64,000 bases of DNA from Brachynemurus nebulosus (lineage: Eukaryota; Arthropoda; Insecta; Neuroptera; Myrmeleontidae), in NCBI GenBank assembly GCA_035578155.1, contig JAPWDM010000007.1, positions 32,958,413 through 33,022,412 of the forward strand. Reading direction: 5' to 3'. Both the position numbers and the translations under genes were made by a program. How positions within the stretch are numbered: position 1 is the first letter of the stretch; the number at the start of each line of letters is the position of its first letter. The notes under the pieces are model-generated. The model saw nothing but the letters and a program-made list of their open reading frames with translations. It did not search any database and was not told the DNA's origin. Of the stretch, positions 11,509 through 22,573 are shown piece by piece.

Positions 11509-12756
11509 ATTACATCATAGCAGTTATAATTTTCAATCTACTGATTTCAAATTTTCAGAAAATTTTCTTTATTATCTTACGAAATACGTAGAGATTTGGC
11601 GATAAGTTGTGAGTCCTACTGAATATTTCTAACAATTAAAGAATTTCGTCATTTTAATAGGAAAAATTAAAGGGTCGCACAGTTGAAATCGTTGAGAAAT
11701 TTTTTAATTAGTGACGTCATCAATTGCATTAAAATTTTCAACGATTTAAAAACCGTAAATAAAATGATAGGACGATGAAACTGGAAATAAATTATAGATT
11801 TTCGAGGGCGTTCTTTCCATTTTTATATAAGTTAAGGAGGTAAGGCCCTCAGAAAAACGACTTCTGTTGCATTAGTCATATTTCTAAACTGAATTTCGTC
11901 ATTCTGACAACAAAAATGAGAAGGTAGAAAAATATGTGTCTGTAAAAATTTTGCATACACAGTAAATACGTTTCATAAGAATTTATCGGCTTTGTTAACC
12001 ACAATGGCAGGGTTTAAGGACAGATATAGCCAGACCATCTGCGTATCCGTATTAGTTTTGCAAAATAAGTAATATTTCTGCAAAAGAGGAACAAAAGGGA
12101 AAAGAAATGTATGGTTTAAAAATTATACGTGTTATCCATTTATAACGTTTAGAGTGTGTTACCGACCAATCACCGTCCGTGGTAGCATCAACACGCATGT
12201 GTAATCGGCCTCTACAGTTATTCTGGTTATCACCTACACGTTGGGTCACGTTAACGGCCATTAAAGTGTTAATAAACTCAATAATACTTTACCAAACGAT
12301 GTTATGACACATTTGCTGCACATCTAATAAAAAAAAAACCACTTTTTTTATATAATTTTATTGAAAACAGCGTAAAAATACAACTGAATATTACAATTGT
12401 AGTATGATTTTTTCCTAAATAACTTTCCAGAAATAAATAAATATTTATTATATTCTTATTTTGGTTTTTTTGGTTTCTAGTTTGGTTGCTGTAATTCAGT
12501 CAAAGAAACAAATTTAAATTATCAAAAAAAAAAAAAATATAAACAAGTTCCAAACCACAGCCTATAATATCTAGAGAGCTATATTACAAAATACAATGAC
12601 AACTAAATTTGAGATTCTTAACAGATAATGAACAAGTATCTTACACCAAATACAATAATATTAATAAGGCACTTGACGATTTGTGCATTTGACTAAAAAA
12701 AAACAATTAAAAAAAAATTAAAATAATTCGGTTCAGATTCTCGAAAAATTTCTTCA
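11509..12756. other. Intergenic DNA containing Asph 3' UTR
   Basis: No gene seen. The segment 11590-11790 resembles the diffuse repeat at 51540-51785 (GAATTTCGTCATTTTAATAG; TGACGTCATCAATTGCATTA). The part next to 12757 should be Asph 3' UTR; a minus-strand AATAAA near 12445 is a possible poly(A) signal. Confidence 0.4.
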
Positions 12757-15700
12757 CTAAATGGCAGGTAAAGTTTGTCTTTCATATGCTGTAACTTCTG
12801 GATGCCAAACATCAACAATCAATATCAAACGAACACTGGTGCCATTATGCCAAACTTCATGCTCAAAACTATCGTCAAAAACGAAAACTTCCCCCTCTTT
12901 CCACGTTCTGAAACATCCAAAACAAAAACAAAAAAAACCACACGCGTCAACCTTCAAACCAATCAGTTCCAATCATCATATATACCTAATAACGTCTGCC
13001 ACTCGTAGGAACGTGTTCGGCGGTACTTTCAGGCCCAGGTGTGCTCGAAGCCGGCAATTTGTCGGACCACAGTGAGGCCACACGTGCGTTCCCGGATGCA
13101 TAACGCTGAATTTCACTTGACCGCGTCGACATTTACTGGCCGCCGGGAAATTGTCGATCAGACTACACGTGAATGGTGCTTTATTGCAGTTGGCGACAAT
13201 TTTTCGGCCGCGACTGTACATTTCAAATTGTTTCCAATCGCCCACGTCACGTAAATTCTCCGCTTCATCTTTAAATGTACCTTTTGCATTCAACAGACTC
13301 AAGCCTTCGTCACGAATACGCTGCCAATTTGCTTTTAGCACATCAAACTGCCTCTTGTAAGTGGTGTCCTCTAACGACCACCACGGTTTGGCTGTAAGTC
13401 GGTCCAAATTATACAAAGATCTTTGATATTTCGACAGGAAAAATCCTTCGTTCACCCCTTTTTCGTAAACCTAAAACATTACTCGATGTGTACCAAAAAA
13501 TTTTAACATGCACAAAAAAAAAACATACTTCCATGGCCTCGTCATTTCTCCCCAAACGCGTCAACGCATCCCCCAAATGGAAAAAGAATCGCCCGTCCAT
13601 AACGCCTGGCTCCTTCGATTCAATTCCAGATTTTAAATATTCAATACTCTGTTTCAGATCGTTATCGTGCGTTTTTAGTATGAAACCGTAGTGAACTTTG
13701 GCAAAACCGTTCTCAGGCCACTTTTTTAGAACCTCTTCTAAAACATATTTGGCCGGTAGAACTCTAAAAATTATATTTCATAATTATCCAACTAATAAAT
13801 TAAATGGGAGTAATTATTACAGTAGAATCTCTGTTAACCGGACAGAGCAGTGTCACGCAAAAATCTGCGCGGCTAACAGAGGTGTCCACTTAACAGGGGC
13901 AGAGTGAATAATAGCATTAAATACCCCTGTCGCAGCATCCTGCATAAGATAGCGAATTTCCGTTTATAAAATTTAGTTTTTCTCGGAAACTAGTTGACAC
14001 AGAAGAATAGTTTAAAGACCTTTTTTATGTAATTTTTCCCCCTCTTTTAAATGGTGTAAAAAAATTTCGCAAAAATTTTGGCAAAAAACGAATTTTTTGC
14101 AAGAATAAAAACCATGTTCCTGGCATCCGACGTGTCTGGCTAACGAACTCATCCAAGAGTTTCGGACTTCCAACATTTTCACCAAATTTTGTAAAAGTAG
14201 GACATTTCCTTCGAGAGTGAATATTATTTTCGGTTCCTAGGGACCGCAAAACAAATTTCTGCCATGGTTCCGGGTTCAAGTCGCGTCATGACAGTGGCTG
14301 TAATAGCTGAATTCCATTCTGGAAATTCGCTAATAATGTAGTATTCATAACTAATTTTTTTTTAATTCAAATCAATTTTATGAACGAATTTAGGTACTTA
14401 TACAAAAATATAACGTTTACAAATGCATCGTCACATTAGAATCATTATTAACAAGTTAAAACATGAACAATTATACCTAAGCCATATAGATATACATACG
14501 CACTAGCCGATTTTTGTAACAAAGTCAATAAAATTGTTAAATTAATCTCTGAATAAAATTTACTTGGTAGATTTTCTAGAGAGCACATATGAGACAGATC
14601 AAGCCTACCTATAAAAAAGTGAAATCTTAAAGTTGCAATAAGTAGCAATTTACACCACTACTACTTTAGTCTGTTACTGACTGTCGTGGTGTTCACGTCA
14701 AAATAAAAATCATGTTTTTTTAATCAACTCGTGAAATTTAAACAGAAAAAAATATAAAGTGTGTCGTATTTAAGGGTAAAAATTCTATTGAATAAAAAAT
14801 TTCTCAAAATAAAGGGATATCTTTCTTAAAATAAATAAATTTATTTTTAATTGTTGATTAGTTGTCAAATATGTCGGCCATCATAGTATATAGTGTATGT
14901 ATGCGAACTGCATATACCAATTTCAAAATATATTACTAACACATTGGTATATTTGTGTCCATAGATCGTGTGTTGTGACTGTATGTGGGCTGTGTTACGT
15001 CACCCATTGATTACAGTGGGAACAGTTTGGTAGACATTCTAGTTTGACCCCTTGCTAGAGAGTAAATGTTTAAAAATTCGATACCAAAACAGTATCCTTA
15101 ATTTTCCTCACCTATCACTCATTAAATATGTAACGGCTAACTGATTATAGAAGTCCACTTCATCGGGGAATTTCTTGATCAACATTTTATGGATATTTGC
15201 CGCGCGTGAATATTCGCCTAAAAACAAACCATCCGCTAACTAAACGACCACAAACAAATGAAATATTTGCAAACCTTTAAATCGCATCCTGTCGATACAC
15301 CGTAACGCAGCCTTTCGAAACAAACGATCCGGGATATTTTGTCCTTTAGTTAACAACTGTTCATATGCCTGAATGGCTTCCGTCAACTTCTGATTACTTC
15401 GCAATTTCTCCGCTAACCGATCCAATGAGATGGCAAGTCCATACAGGGCTTTGAATGATGTACTATTCTTACGAATTTCGTTCGTATACTTTTGAACGGA
15501 AAGCTCTAATTTCTGACGCGAGTTTTCACGGGAATATAATTTTACAAGGAATTTAGGATAGGAACAAATTAATTTAAATCAAGGATTATTTGGTGTAAAC
15601 GAAAAGAAAAAACACACACACAATTAGTCCAAACAAAAAAAAAACAAATTGATTAAAATTATGTTGCGCATGCGTATTGTTGTTACGTATTGAAACGATA

Positions 15701-18700
15701 ATTTTGATCAAATTAGTTGACAAAATGCATGCCATTAAACAGAGCTACTTAAGTCTATTAGACTTAGATAATTTGAAAAATTACTTTCAAAGAATTAATT
15801 AAATTTTATCGTATATATGGGTGCGTGAATTTGAAAATAATTTTTCAAAATTCAAAAATAACTTAATTAATTGCTATAAATTCAATTTAAAATTTGTGAG
15901 TCAAACATGTAATATTGATAACAATCTCAAAAACTGTCAAAAATGACTACAAATATCAAAAAGCTTTAAGATTAGTCAAACTAATTAATTACAACTAAAA
16001 TTACGAACTAAGGACTTCTTATCGGGGGTGAATTGTTTTAATAGTTTGGTACCTATCAAAAATAACAAATAAAAAAAATTCATTTAAATAAAATCTTTAA
16101 AATAAGCTTTTAGAAATATTGAATTTTTTAAGAGGGTTGATATGAATTAATTTTTACATATTTGGAAAGTATACAATGACGGCTAACATGGCGTCACTTT
16201 TCACTGAGATGATATTTCACGGCGCGCAGGCGCGAATAAGTTAATAGGTTATCAGACATAGACAAAAAAGTAATTGTCTTATATCTATTAAAAATGAATA
16301 AACTGACCTACGGATTGCTAAAAATGACAGAATTAAGAATTTGTAATGTGACTCTTGACAGATAACCTAACTTCAGGACTCACTTCAGTCTCTCGCGTCT
16401 GCGCACCATCAAATGTCACCTCTACCGTGGTAACCCTTATTAGAAATACACTGCCAAGAGATGTAACACAGTGGCTACCACTGCTCCGGTTGCAATGGGG
16501 CCATATATAGCCCCTCAGCATGGGCTTGCCACTGATGCCATCATATACATAGGTTGTAGTGTTAGAACGATTTCCAAACATGTATACTTTCAATCGAAAA
16601 CATATACTTACACAGTCCAATTTTTAACTTACATTATAAGCATTTCCGTGTTCTCTAAAATAGTAATCGTCATCCAGTAAATCGTCCTCTTCCCCAAAAC
16701 TTTTCGCCCCTGATTTTGATACAGGTACTTTGGTATCTTCCTTTTCGGAATCGGATTCCTCCGTTTTGGTGGTCGGTTTCACGGATTTTACTCCTAAATA
16801 TTTATAAAAATTGAGACATGATCAGGAATTGGAGTTTAAAAAAATTATTAACAAAAATAATTTTTGTACAATGTATCATTGACGGGCATTTATTTTTTTT
16901 AAACTTAATCAAAACCTAAAATATCCTGGATCAAACAGGGTAATAAGCCGAAAATGAATGCGTGTACTGTATTTATTATAAAAATATGTTTACTTCTCCA
17001 AGAAGGAAACGCTTCGTCGTCTTCTTCTTCCTCTTCTTCCTCCTCCTCCTCCTCTTCTTCACCTTCAGAAGATACTTCAATTTGTTTGCTGGGTAGTTTT
17101 CCATATTTGGCCTCTAATTTTTTCAGTAACGCTTCATCATCATCCTCCTCGTCCCCACCTTCTGGTTTTGGTTTCCCGTCAGCTTCACCCTGTTCTTTTT
17201 CCTCTTCTTCTTCCTCCTCCTCTTCTTCCTTTTCCTCTTCCTCTTCGTCCTCCTCCTCCTCTTCATCGGCAAACAGAGGAGGTGGCGTTTGCGCTCGAGG
17301 AGGTGGAATAGGAGATGGACGTCTGAAAGTGGTTTCGTACATGCTTGTGGTCACTTTTGGCTTTACTTCCGGCTCCTCAGCTTGTTTACGATAAGAGAAT
17401 TTGAATTGTGGTTCCGGTTGGGGTTTGGTAGTGGATTGTGGTTCGGGTTCAGGTTCTTCTTCATCTTCGTCTTCTTCTTCCTCCTCCTCCTCTTCTTCTT
17501 CTTCCTCTTCGTCGGCACTTACGTCTTGCATTTCAGTGCGGGCTTTCTCCATGGTTTCCTGGAGCGTTTGAACAGTTTCGGCAGTCGGTACCATTGTGTT
17601 GCGGCGACTCAAGTCACTTCCATCAGACGCTTCGGTTGATGCAGTAGGTGCCGTTGAGCTAGTTGTATTTGACTGTGCTGAAGCTGACATTAAGTGATTT
17701 TTTCGTTTGAAAATTTTAATCTGGATCAATTTTTAACTCATGCATCGTTTACGGGTTATTAAAGACAAGATATTGAACATTTGTTAGTCACCAAGATTAT
17801 TTTGTTCGTTTTGTCCAAAAACACTATTCTAAGAGACGTCTATTTTTTTTTAGAATTGAATGAAATTTGAAGTATTTTTTTTTTTAATTTTGGGTCTAAT
17901 AATAACACAAGTGCTGATGCTCTACCTCGGTTCTAACTGTTGAAAGCCTGCCTTTTTTTTTTAGTAAATAGGAAATGCAATATGTGTCAGTGCGTTAGTT
18001 GTTCCCAGGAATCATATTATCATGTTCAAGCGGTTTCGAATACAATTCCTGTTGCTCATCAAATTAAGGCGAAGGATAATTTTACAGAAAGATCACGTGA
18101 CAAAATTTCCTTCAATTGATTAAATACAATAATTCTGTTAATAACCAAAAAGCGTGCAAGCCAAACTACAGACAAAAAAATTTAATATATTATTAAAATA
18201 TAATCCGGATTCTATACAATTTCGGTATTTTTTTTTATGTGGTGATCTATCTGTGTGGACATGCGTACAAAAATAAACTAACACACGAGCACAACCAACA
18301 ATACCGACCAGTATTCCATTTCCTAACGAGTACAAAATGAGCGACTACCAGAAGAGCCACCCCAACGCCAATTTTAACCGCCACTAGAATAACAAAGAAT
18401 TGCATAAATCGAATGGATAACGTCAATGATACATGTGAAGTGAATTGAAGTGAAACTTCTTATCGCAACATGGAATCCGTATTCCACTTGAAAATGATTA
18501 TTATTGATGATAGGAAGTTTCACTTCGTACGCGTGAATTTATCACGGTAGTTTTTCCGTTTGTTTCGTACCTCCAGTCGTATCTTCTTCAGCCTCTGCTT
18601 CGGCCTCCGCGGCGGCTTTTTCCTCCTCCTGCAAAATTTCCGCTTCCTTTGGATTGTTATCGATGACTTCATCCTCTTCGGATTGTTCGGCGGATTCTGT

Positions 18701-19966
18701 TACCTGGTTGGAGTTGAAACGCGAAATTACTAATTGGTTAATGGGCTATTTGATTTTGGATTACCTCTTCCAGTGGTTCATCTTCTTCTAAACTCTCTAA
18801 CACTTTTTGAATTTGTTCGGTGGAAACATTTTCAACGGATTCAGTTGGTTGATCGTCCCCCTCTTCCTCACTGGCATCCTCTTCATTTTCATCACCTGGC
18901 ATGGTCTCTTCACTCTGCTCTTCGGGTTCTTGTTCCGGCACGTCACTGTCTATTCTTGTCAGTTCGGAACTGTCGATATTATCAACATCTTTTTCATCGT
19001 CTCTCTCCTCGTCCGCTTCATCTTCATCATCTTCGTCATCTTCATCGTCCTCCTCTTCGCTTGCCATTTCCGACACTTTTTCTGCATCCACCGGTTTATA
19101 TTTCACGCCGTCATATTCATCCACCACTTGATAATATGCTGACTTGTCTTCATCTGCTTGATCGCCTTGCATCTCTCCCGGCTGAGATTCCTCCTCATCT
19201 TCGTGTTCCTCTTCACTAACCGGCGCCTCCTCTTCCTGACTATGTCCTTCCTCCTCCTCATGTTCGTCGTGCTCGTCTAGCGCAGGATGATGCTCTTCTT
19301 CGTCGTGTAAATTAGGCGTGTCATCAATCCAACCTTCGAATATTTCCGCGTATTTTGAGTCTTGAACTGGTGCATCCACTATAAACACGTAAATCGATAA
19401 ATCACACGGGTCGATTATTGATTTTTTGGGATTAATTGTTGCTTACGATCAGTCGCTCCTCGATGCTCGATAATTATTAAACCAATTAAAACGCCTAATA
19501 CTGCTAGAAGTACAAAGAAAACGATTTTCGCACACCAACCACCGCCGGTGTGTGCATCGTGGTATAAATGTATATTGTAGTCATCCCCGGCGCCTTTATA
19601 GTGTCCTGGATGATGGGACGGTTCTGATTCAGCCCCGACCGAATCCTCTAGAAGTTATATTTAGTTTTAACATTGAAATTTGTGCCATGAGAATGATGTT
19701 TCGTATATAAATTTATCGTGATTTTTAAAATATTATATAATAATTTATTTTTGAAAAATTTCGATAAATTAAAGGATTTTTTTTGTGAATTTTTTTTTGA
19801 GCATGCATGAATTTAAATAAATTTGAAAAAGTGTTCGGTAAGCGAAAAATTATTTTTAGAACGAAGCATTTAAAGCATAAAATGTGAGGTTATGTATCAG
19901 TTCCTATTTTTGGGTACCTTTTTTGCGTCTTTTTTCTTTTCTTTTTCGTGGTTGAATATCGGACAT
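12757..19966 (-). CDS. Asph: Aspartyl/asparaginyl beta-hydroxylase (ASPH), 11 exons
   Basis: Type II ER membrane 2-oxoglutarate/Fe(II) oxygenase that hydroxylates Asp/Asn in EGF-like domains. Exons (minus): 19918-19966, 19447-19647, 18765-19378, 18571-18703, 16994-17683, 16633-16793, 15275-15512, 15112-15235, 13529-13763, 12986-13470, 12757-12907. All phases agree and sum to 3081 bases, 1026 residues plus stop. Order: short basic cytosolic N-terminus (MSDIQPRKRK), one membrane helix in exon 2 (VFFVLLAVLGVLIGLIII), a long Glu/Asp-rich luminal region (exons 3-6), TPR-like helices (exons 7-9), then the catalytic domain. The metal-binding motif HPGTHVWPHCGPTNCR, the second His region DDSFEHEVWH and the C-terminal VDVWHPE are intact. 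Human ASPH is 758 residues; the excess is mainly exon 5. Exon 5's acceptor and the 5' edge of exon 7 are the least certain borders. Confidence 0.94.
13820..13910. mobile_element. Tigger/pogo-like terminal fragment in Asph intron
   Basis: After a TA comes CAGTAGAATCTCTGTTAACC, the start typical of Tigger/pogo elements; GGCTAACAGAGGTGTCCACT follows about 45 bases later. No opposite end is visible, and the fragment abuts the repeat at 13914. It lies within the Asph intron at 13764-15111. Confidence 0.5.
13914..14222 (-). repeat. Dispersed repeat, inverted copy of 52335-52656
   Basis: Reverse complement of the segment at 52335-52656, sharing landmarks such as TACCCCTGTCGCAGCATCC, TTTTTCTCGGAAACTAGTTG, AAAGACCTTTTTTATGTAAT and GGCTAACGAACT. 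About 300 bases of collinear similarity. Intronic in Asph. No clear terminal repeats, so the class is unknown. Confidence 0.75.
16994..17683 (-). other. Asph exon 5: acidic cassette exon of 230 codons
   Basis: Exact multiple of three, phase 1 on both sides, so it can be included or skipped without changing frame. It encodes a Ser/Thr-rich start (QSNTTSSTAPTASTEAS), a coiled-coil-like stretch (TVQTLQETMEKARTEMQ), then poly-Glu runs separated by PEPEPQ, a Pro-rich RPSPIPPPRAQTPPP and GKPKPEGG. Donor A|GTAAAC; the acceptor is weak, and two TCAG sites three codons apart both fit the phase. Glu-rich luminal segments of mammalian ASPH-locus products (junctate) bind calcium, which may apply here by inference. 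Wholly in-frame to the next exon. Confidence 0.6.
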
Positions 19967-20076
19967 TTTATTTAATTGAATCCAAAGCGAATTTTAATTG
20001 ATGAAAATATTTGAAAATGTATTTTTTCACTTGAATTAATGTGGAAAATAAAATTAAAACTTGAAACACCGGTCAC

Positions 20077-20077
20077 T
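20077..20077 (-). promoter_or_regulatory. Candidate Asph transcription start (TCAGT initiator)
   Basis: A minus-strand AATCAGTGACC matches the arthropod initiator TCAGT with +1 A at 20077, 111 bases upstream of the Asph ATG, next to a locally GC-richer stretch (20090-20140). No TATA box at the right distance. Motif match only. Confidence 0.3.
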
Positions 20078-20832
20078 GATTTTTGTCGGGCTACTGTGCG
20101 CGTTTCTGGGATCACAGCCGACGAGCGGCAATTGTTCCCTAACGTAATAATAAAGGATAGCTTAATTTAAATTTAATTTGTCGACTAGAAATAGATTGAT
20201 AATTGTATATAACGTATATTATTTCATTTCAAAATGCAAATACGGTAAATTTTCAACAAAGGAGCGAATATTTCATTTAAAACACCTTTTTTATTTGTCT
20301 ACTACTAAATTTAGAATTTGTTTTTGATGTAATTTTTTTGCAATTCATGTTGTATTTATGTATTTTTGTTTACTAGAAACAAATTTTTTAATACGCACTA
20401 GTATCATATGATCAAAACAGAAATAAATACTTTTGATTCAAAAAATAAAATTTCCTATTTTTATCAAAATTAAGAAATAAAAATTTTTGTGGCGTCTAAC
20501 GATTTCAATTAAATATTTTTTTTTTTAGAATTTACAGCAATTTTCAATGTTTTTAAATTACCACAGTAAAACATTAGATTCGGTTTCATTGATTTTTTGG
20601 ATAATACTTTTGGACATCGCGGCTACTGACCAACAGAATGACAGTGGACAAAATAATTACGATTATTTATTTTTTTTTTTTATTATTTTATTAAATTAAA
20701 ACTATTATTTTAATTATATTAACTATTCCTTTTTTGAGTTCCGCAGTCAAAACCACGGAACCCTTATGCATTCGTGATGTCTGCCATCCTTTGTGTGTAC
20801 GATATGCACGCGAACACTTTTTGAAAAAAAAC
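20078..20832. other. Asph upstream region
   Basis: AT-rich, with no exon or RNA gene seen. A repeat piece at about 20722-20800 (GAGTTCCGCAGTCAAAACCA ... GGAACCCTTATGCATT ... TGTCTGCCATC) has a relative at 38603-38665; this GTTCCGTAGTCAA...GGAACCC sequence is a common dispersed repeat of insect genomes. Confidence 0.4.
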
Positions 20833-20840
20833 ATTGAGCC

Positions 20841-21215
20841 CAGTGTTGGCATTTTTTTTTTTTTTTGACGAATTATGTGATCAGGCTTGCAAAATTATAG
20901 TATTTCGTAATATTTCTTGAAAAATTATAGTACAGCGCAAAAATACAGTCAGATCAGCAAAAAAAACGAAAAATTTTTTTCAAAATTTTTCACTGACAAG
21001 CAAGAAAAAAAACAAAAAACGGGAAATTGATTATTTCAGTTACAAAATACAGCTTCAAACGACCGAAATTGTACGTATTTTGGTACATTTTCTGGAATTC
21101 TAATCACTAAAAATTATAGTACTTTTGCGTAACATACTCAAAACTCTATGTTACATAGTAAAATTCATAAAATTATGTCAAATGTACTATAATTATGTGA
21201 CAAATGCCAACACTG
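20841..21215. mobile_element. hAT-type MITE, TIR CAGTGTTGGCATTT
   Basis: Perfect 14-base terminal inverted repeats CAGTGTTGGCATTT / AAATGCCAACACTG, flanked by ATTGAGCC and ATTAAGCC (7 of 8), the 8-bp duplication of the hAT superfamily. The interior repeats AAATTATAGTA(C/T) on both strands, including near each end (around 20895, 20922, 21110 and, inverted, 21187). 375 bases, no coding potential. Confidence 0.88.
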
Positions 21216-21223
21216 ATTAAGCC

Positions 21224-22573
21224 TATTACTCACGAAATACTACAAGTTGTAAAACAACTTATATTTTTATTTATTTATTTAATTTTTTTTATAAAATTGT
21301 ACTTACCATAAAATGTAACTACGCTGTGAAGCCATTCAATGGGTAATAGAAAATAAAATTTTTCAAAAATATATTTTTTATATATATAATAATATATATA
21401 TTTCAGTGTACAGAAAAAAATATACATTTGACAAATAAATACAAGACAGTTTAGAGCAAAATACGACTTTCTATATTTAAATTATTTCTGTTATTTTATT
21501 TAAAATATGTCTAATATAATAAAGTTAAAAATAAATTAAAAAAATTATATATATTTATATATAATATTGGTAACACTAAAAAAATACTAAAAATTAAGTA
21601 TTTTCTAAGGGAAAAATCGAAGTTTCTCTCAAACATTTCATTTAATACTATGAAACTTTTTTTTTAAGTAATTTTTTTTTTTTTGGAAATTTCCAGTAAA
21701 TATCCAATAGGCGAGCTGACATTTAATTTAAAAAAAAAGAAAAAAAACTGAAAAACTTAAATTTGCAGAATTACTGACAGAAATTTATTTAAAAAAAAAA
21801 TTATTCGTTGTAAAAATTATATATGACAAAAGACTTACGAGAGAGATAACCTACGTTTAATGAACAATTACGTCAGCAAATGTTATGGCGCCACTTTTAA
21901 AAGATAAGTACGAATTGTAATTCATTAAAAAATTTGTCAACTGGCCTATTACATAAACCTACGATACAAATTACTAATATCTCACAAAAATATCAAAATT
22001 TGACTAATGTAAAAACAATTTACAATTCGAAAAATTACAAAAAAAAAAAAACAACAAATTATGTTGTGTCGCCATTTGTGAAAATGTGAAAATAGAAGAA
22101 CTTAAACTAATTACATTTATTACAAAATGAACAGAGCAGTCTTGGAACATTTTCATGAGTCGTTTCATTATTTATGACCCCGAAAAAATACAGGGTCGTA
22201 TTTAAATAAAATAAAATTAGTCCAATAAATTGAACTAAATATATTTGAATAATATCCAAAAATTTTGTTAACAAAATTTGTTTGGATATATTTAAAAAAA
22301 AAAATAAATAAAAGAAGTATAAAAAAAATTTCACTAGAGCGAGCTGTTTCTAAAAATTTTACAAAAAAAGGAGGCGTTTAGGAAAAAAAAATACTGTCAG
22401 AAATTATCGCGTAAAAAAATTTTGTACATTTTTTTTTTCAAAATTCGTATACTATAATTACTATAAATATATCCTTTGTTTTAGAAAGATTATATAAGCG
22501 CATTTTTGTTTCTAAATCTAAATTCGGTTATTTGCGAACTGCGATATACTTTTTATGGGAATCCCAATCGTAT
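21224..22573. other. Intergenic DNA between ptc 3' end and Asph
   Basis: Very AT-rich (TATATATAATAATATATATA near 21380-21420). It should include the ptc 3' UTR on the minus strand just below 22574. No gene or bounded element is recognised. Confidence 0.4.

Noticed and set aside
15513..15550. Possible 5' extension of Asph exon 7 (LVKLYSRENSRQ)
   Set aside because: It resembles the human TPR region, but no AG exists upstream in frame before an in-frame TAA; the GTCAG acceptor at 15513 is the first AG after the pyrimidine tract, so I kept 15512, with some doubt.
16333..16620. 95-codon minus-strand frame in the Asph intron between exons 6 and 7
   Set aside because: Exons 6 and 7 already join in phase, and this frame shows no ASPH or TPR similarity.
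16954..17394. Plus-strand poly-Ser/Phe/Leu frames across Asph exon 5
   Set aside because: They are the antisense of GAA/GAG/GAT codon runs in Asph; no splice or start context on the plus strand.
18734..19219. 161-codon His/Leu-rich plus-strand frame
   Set aside because: Antisense shadow of the acidic Asph exon 3 (18765-19378), whose phase and homology context are convincing.
21290..21345. Minus-strand ATG|GTAAGT donor upstream of Asph, considered as an alternative first exon
   Set aside because: Phase 0 after ATG does not fit the phase-1 acceptor of Asph exon 2; a donor match alone is not enough.
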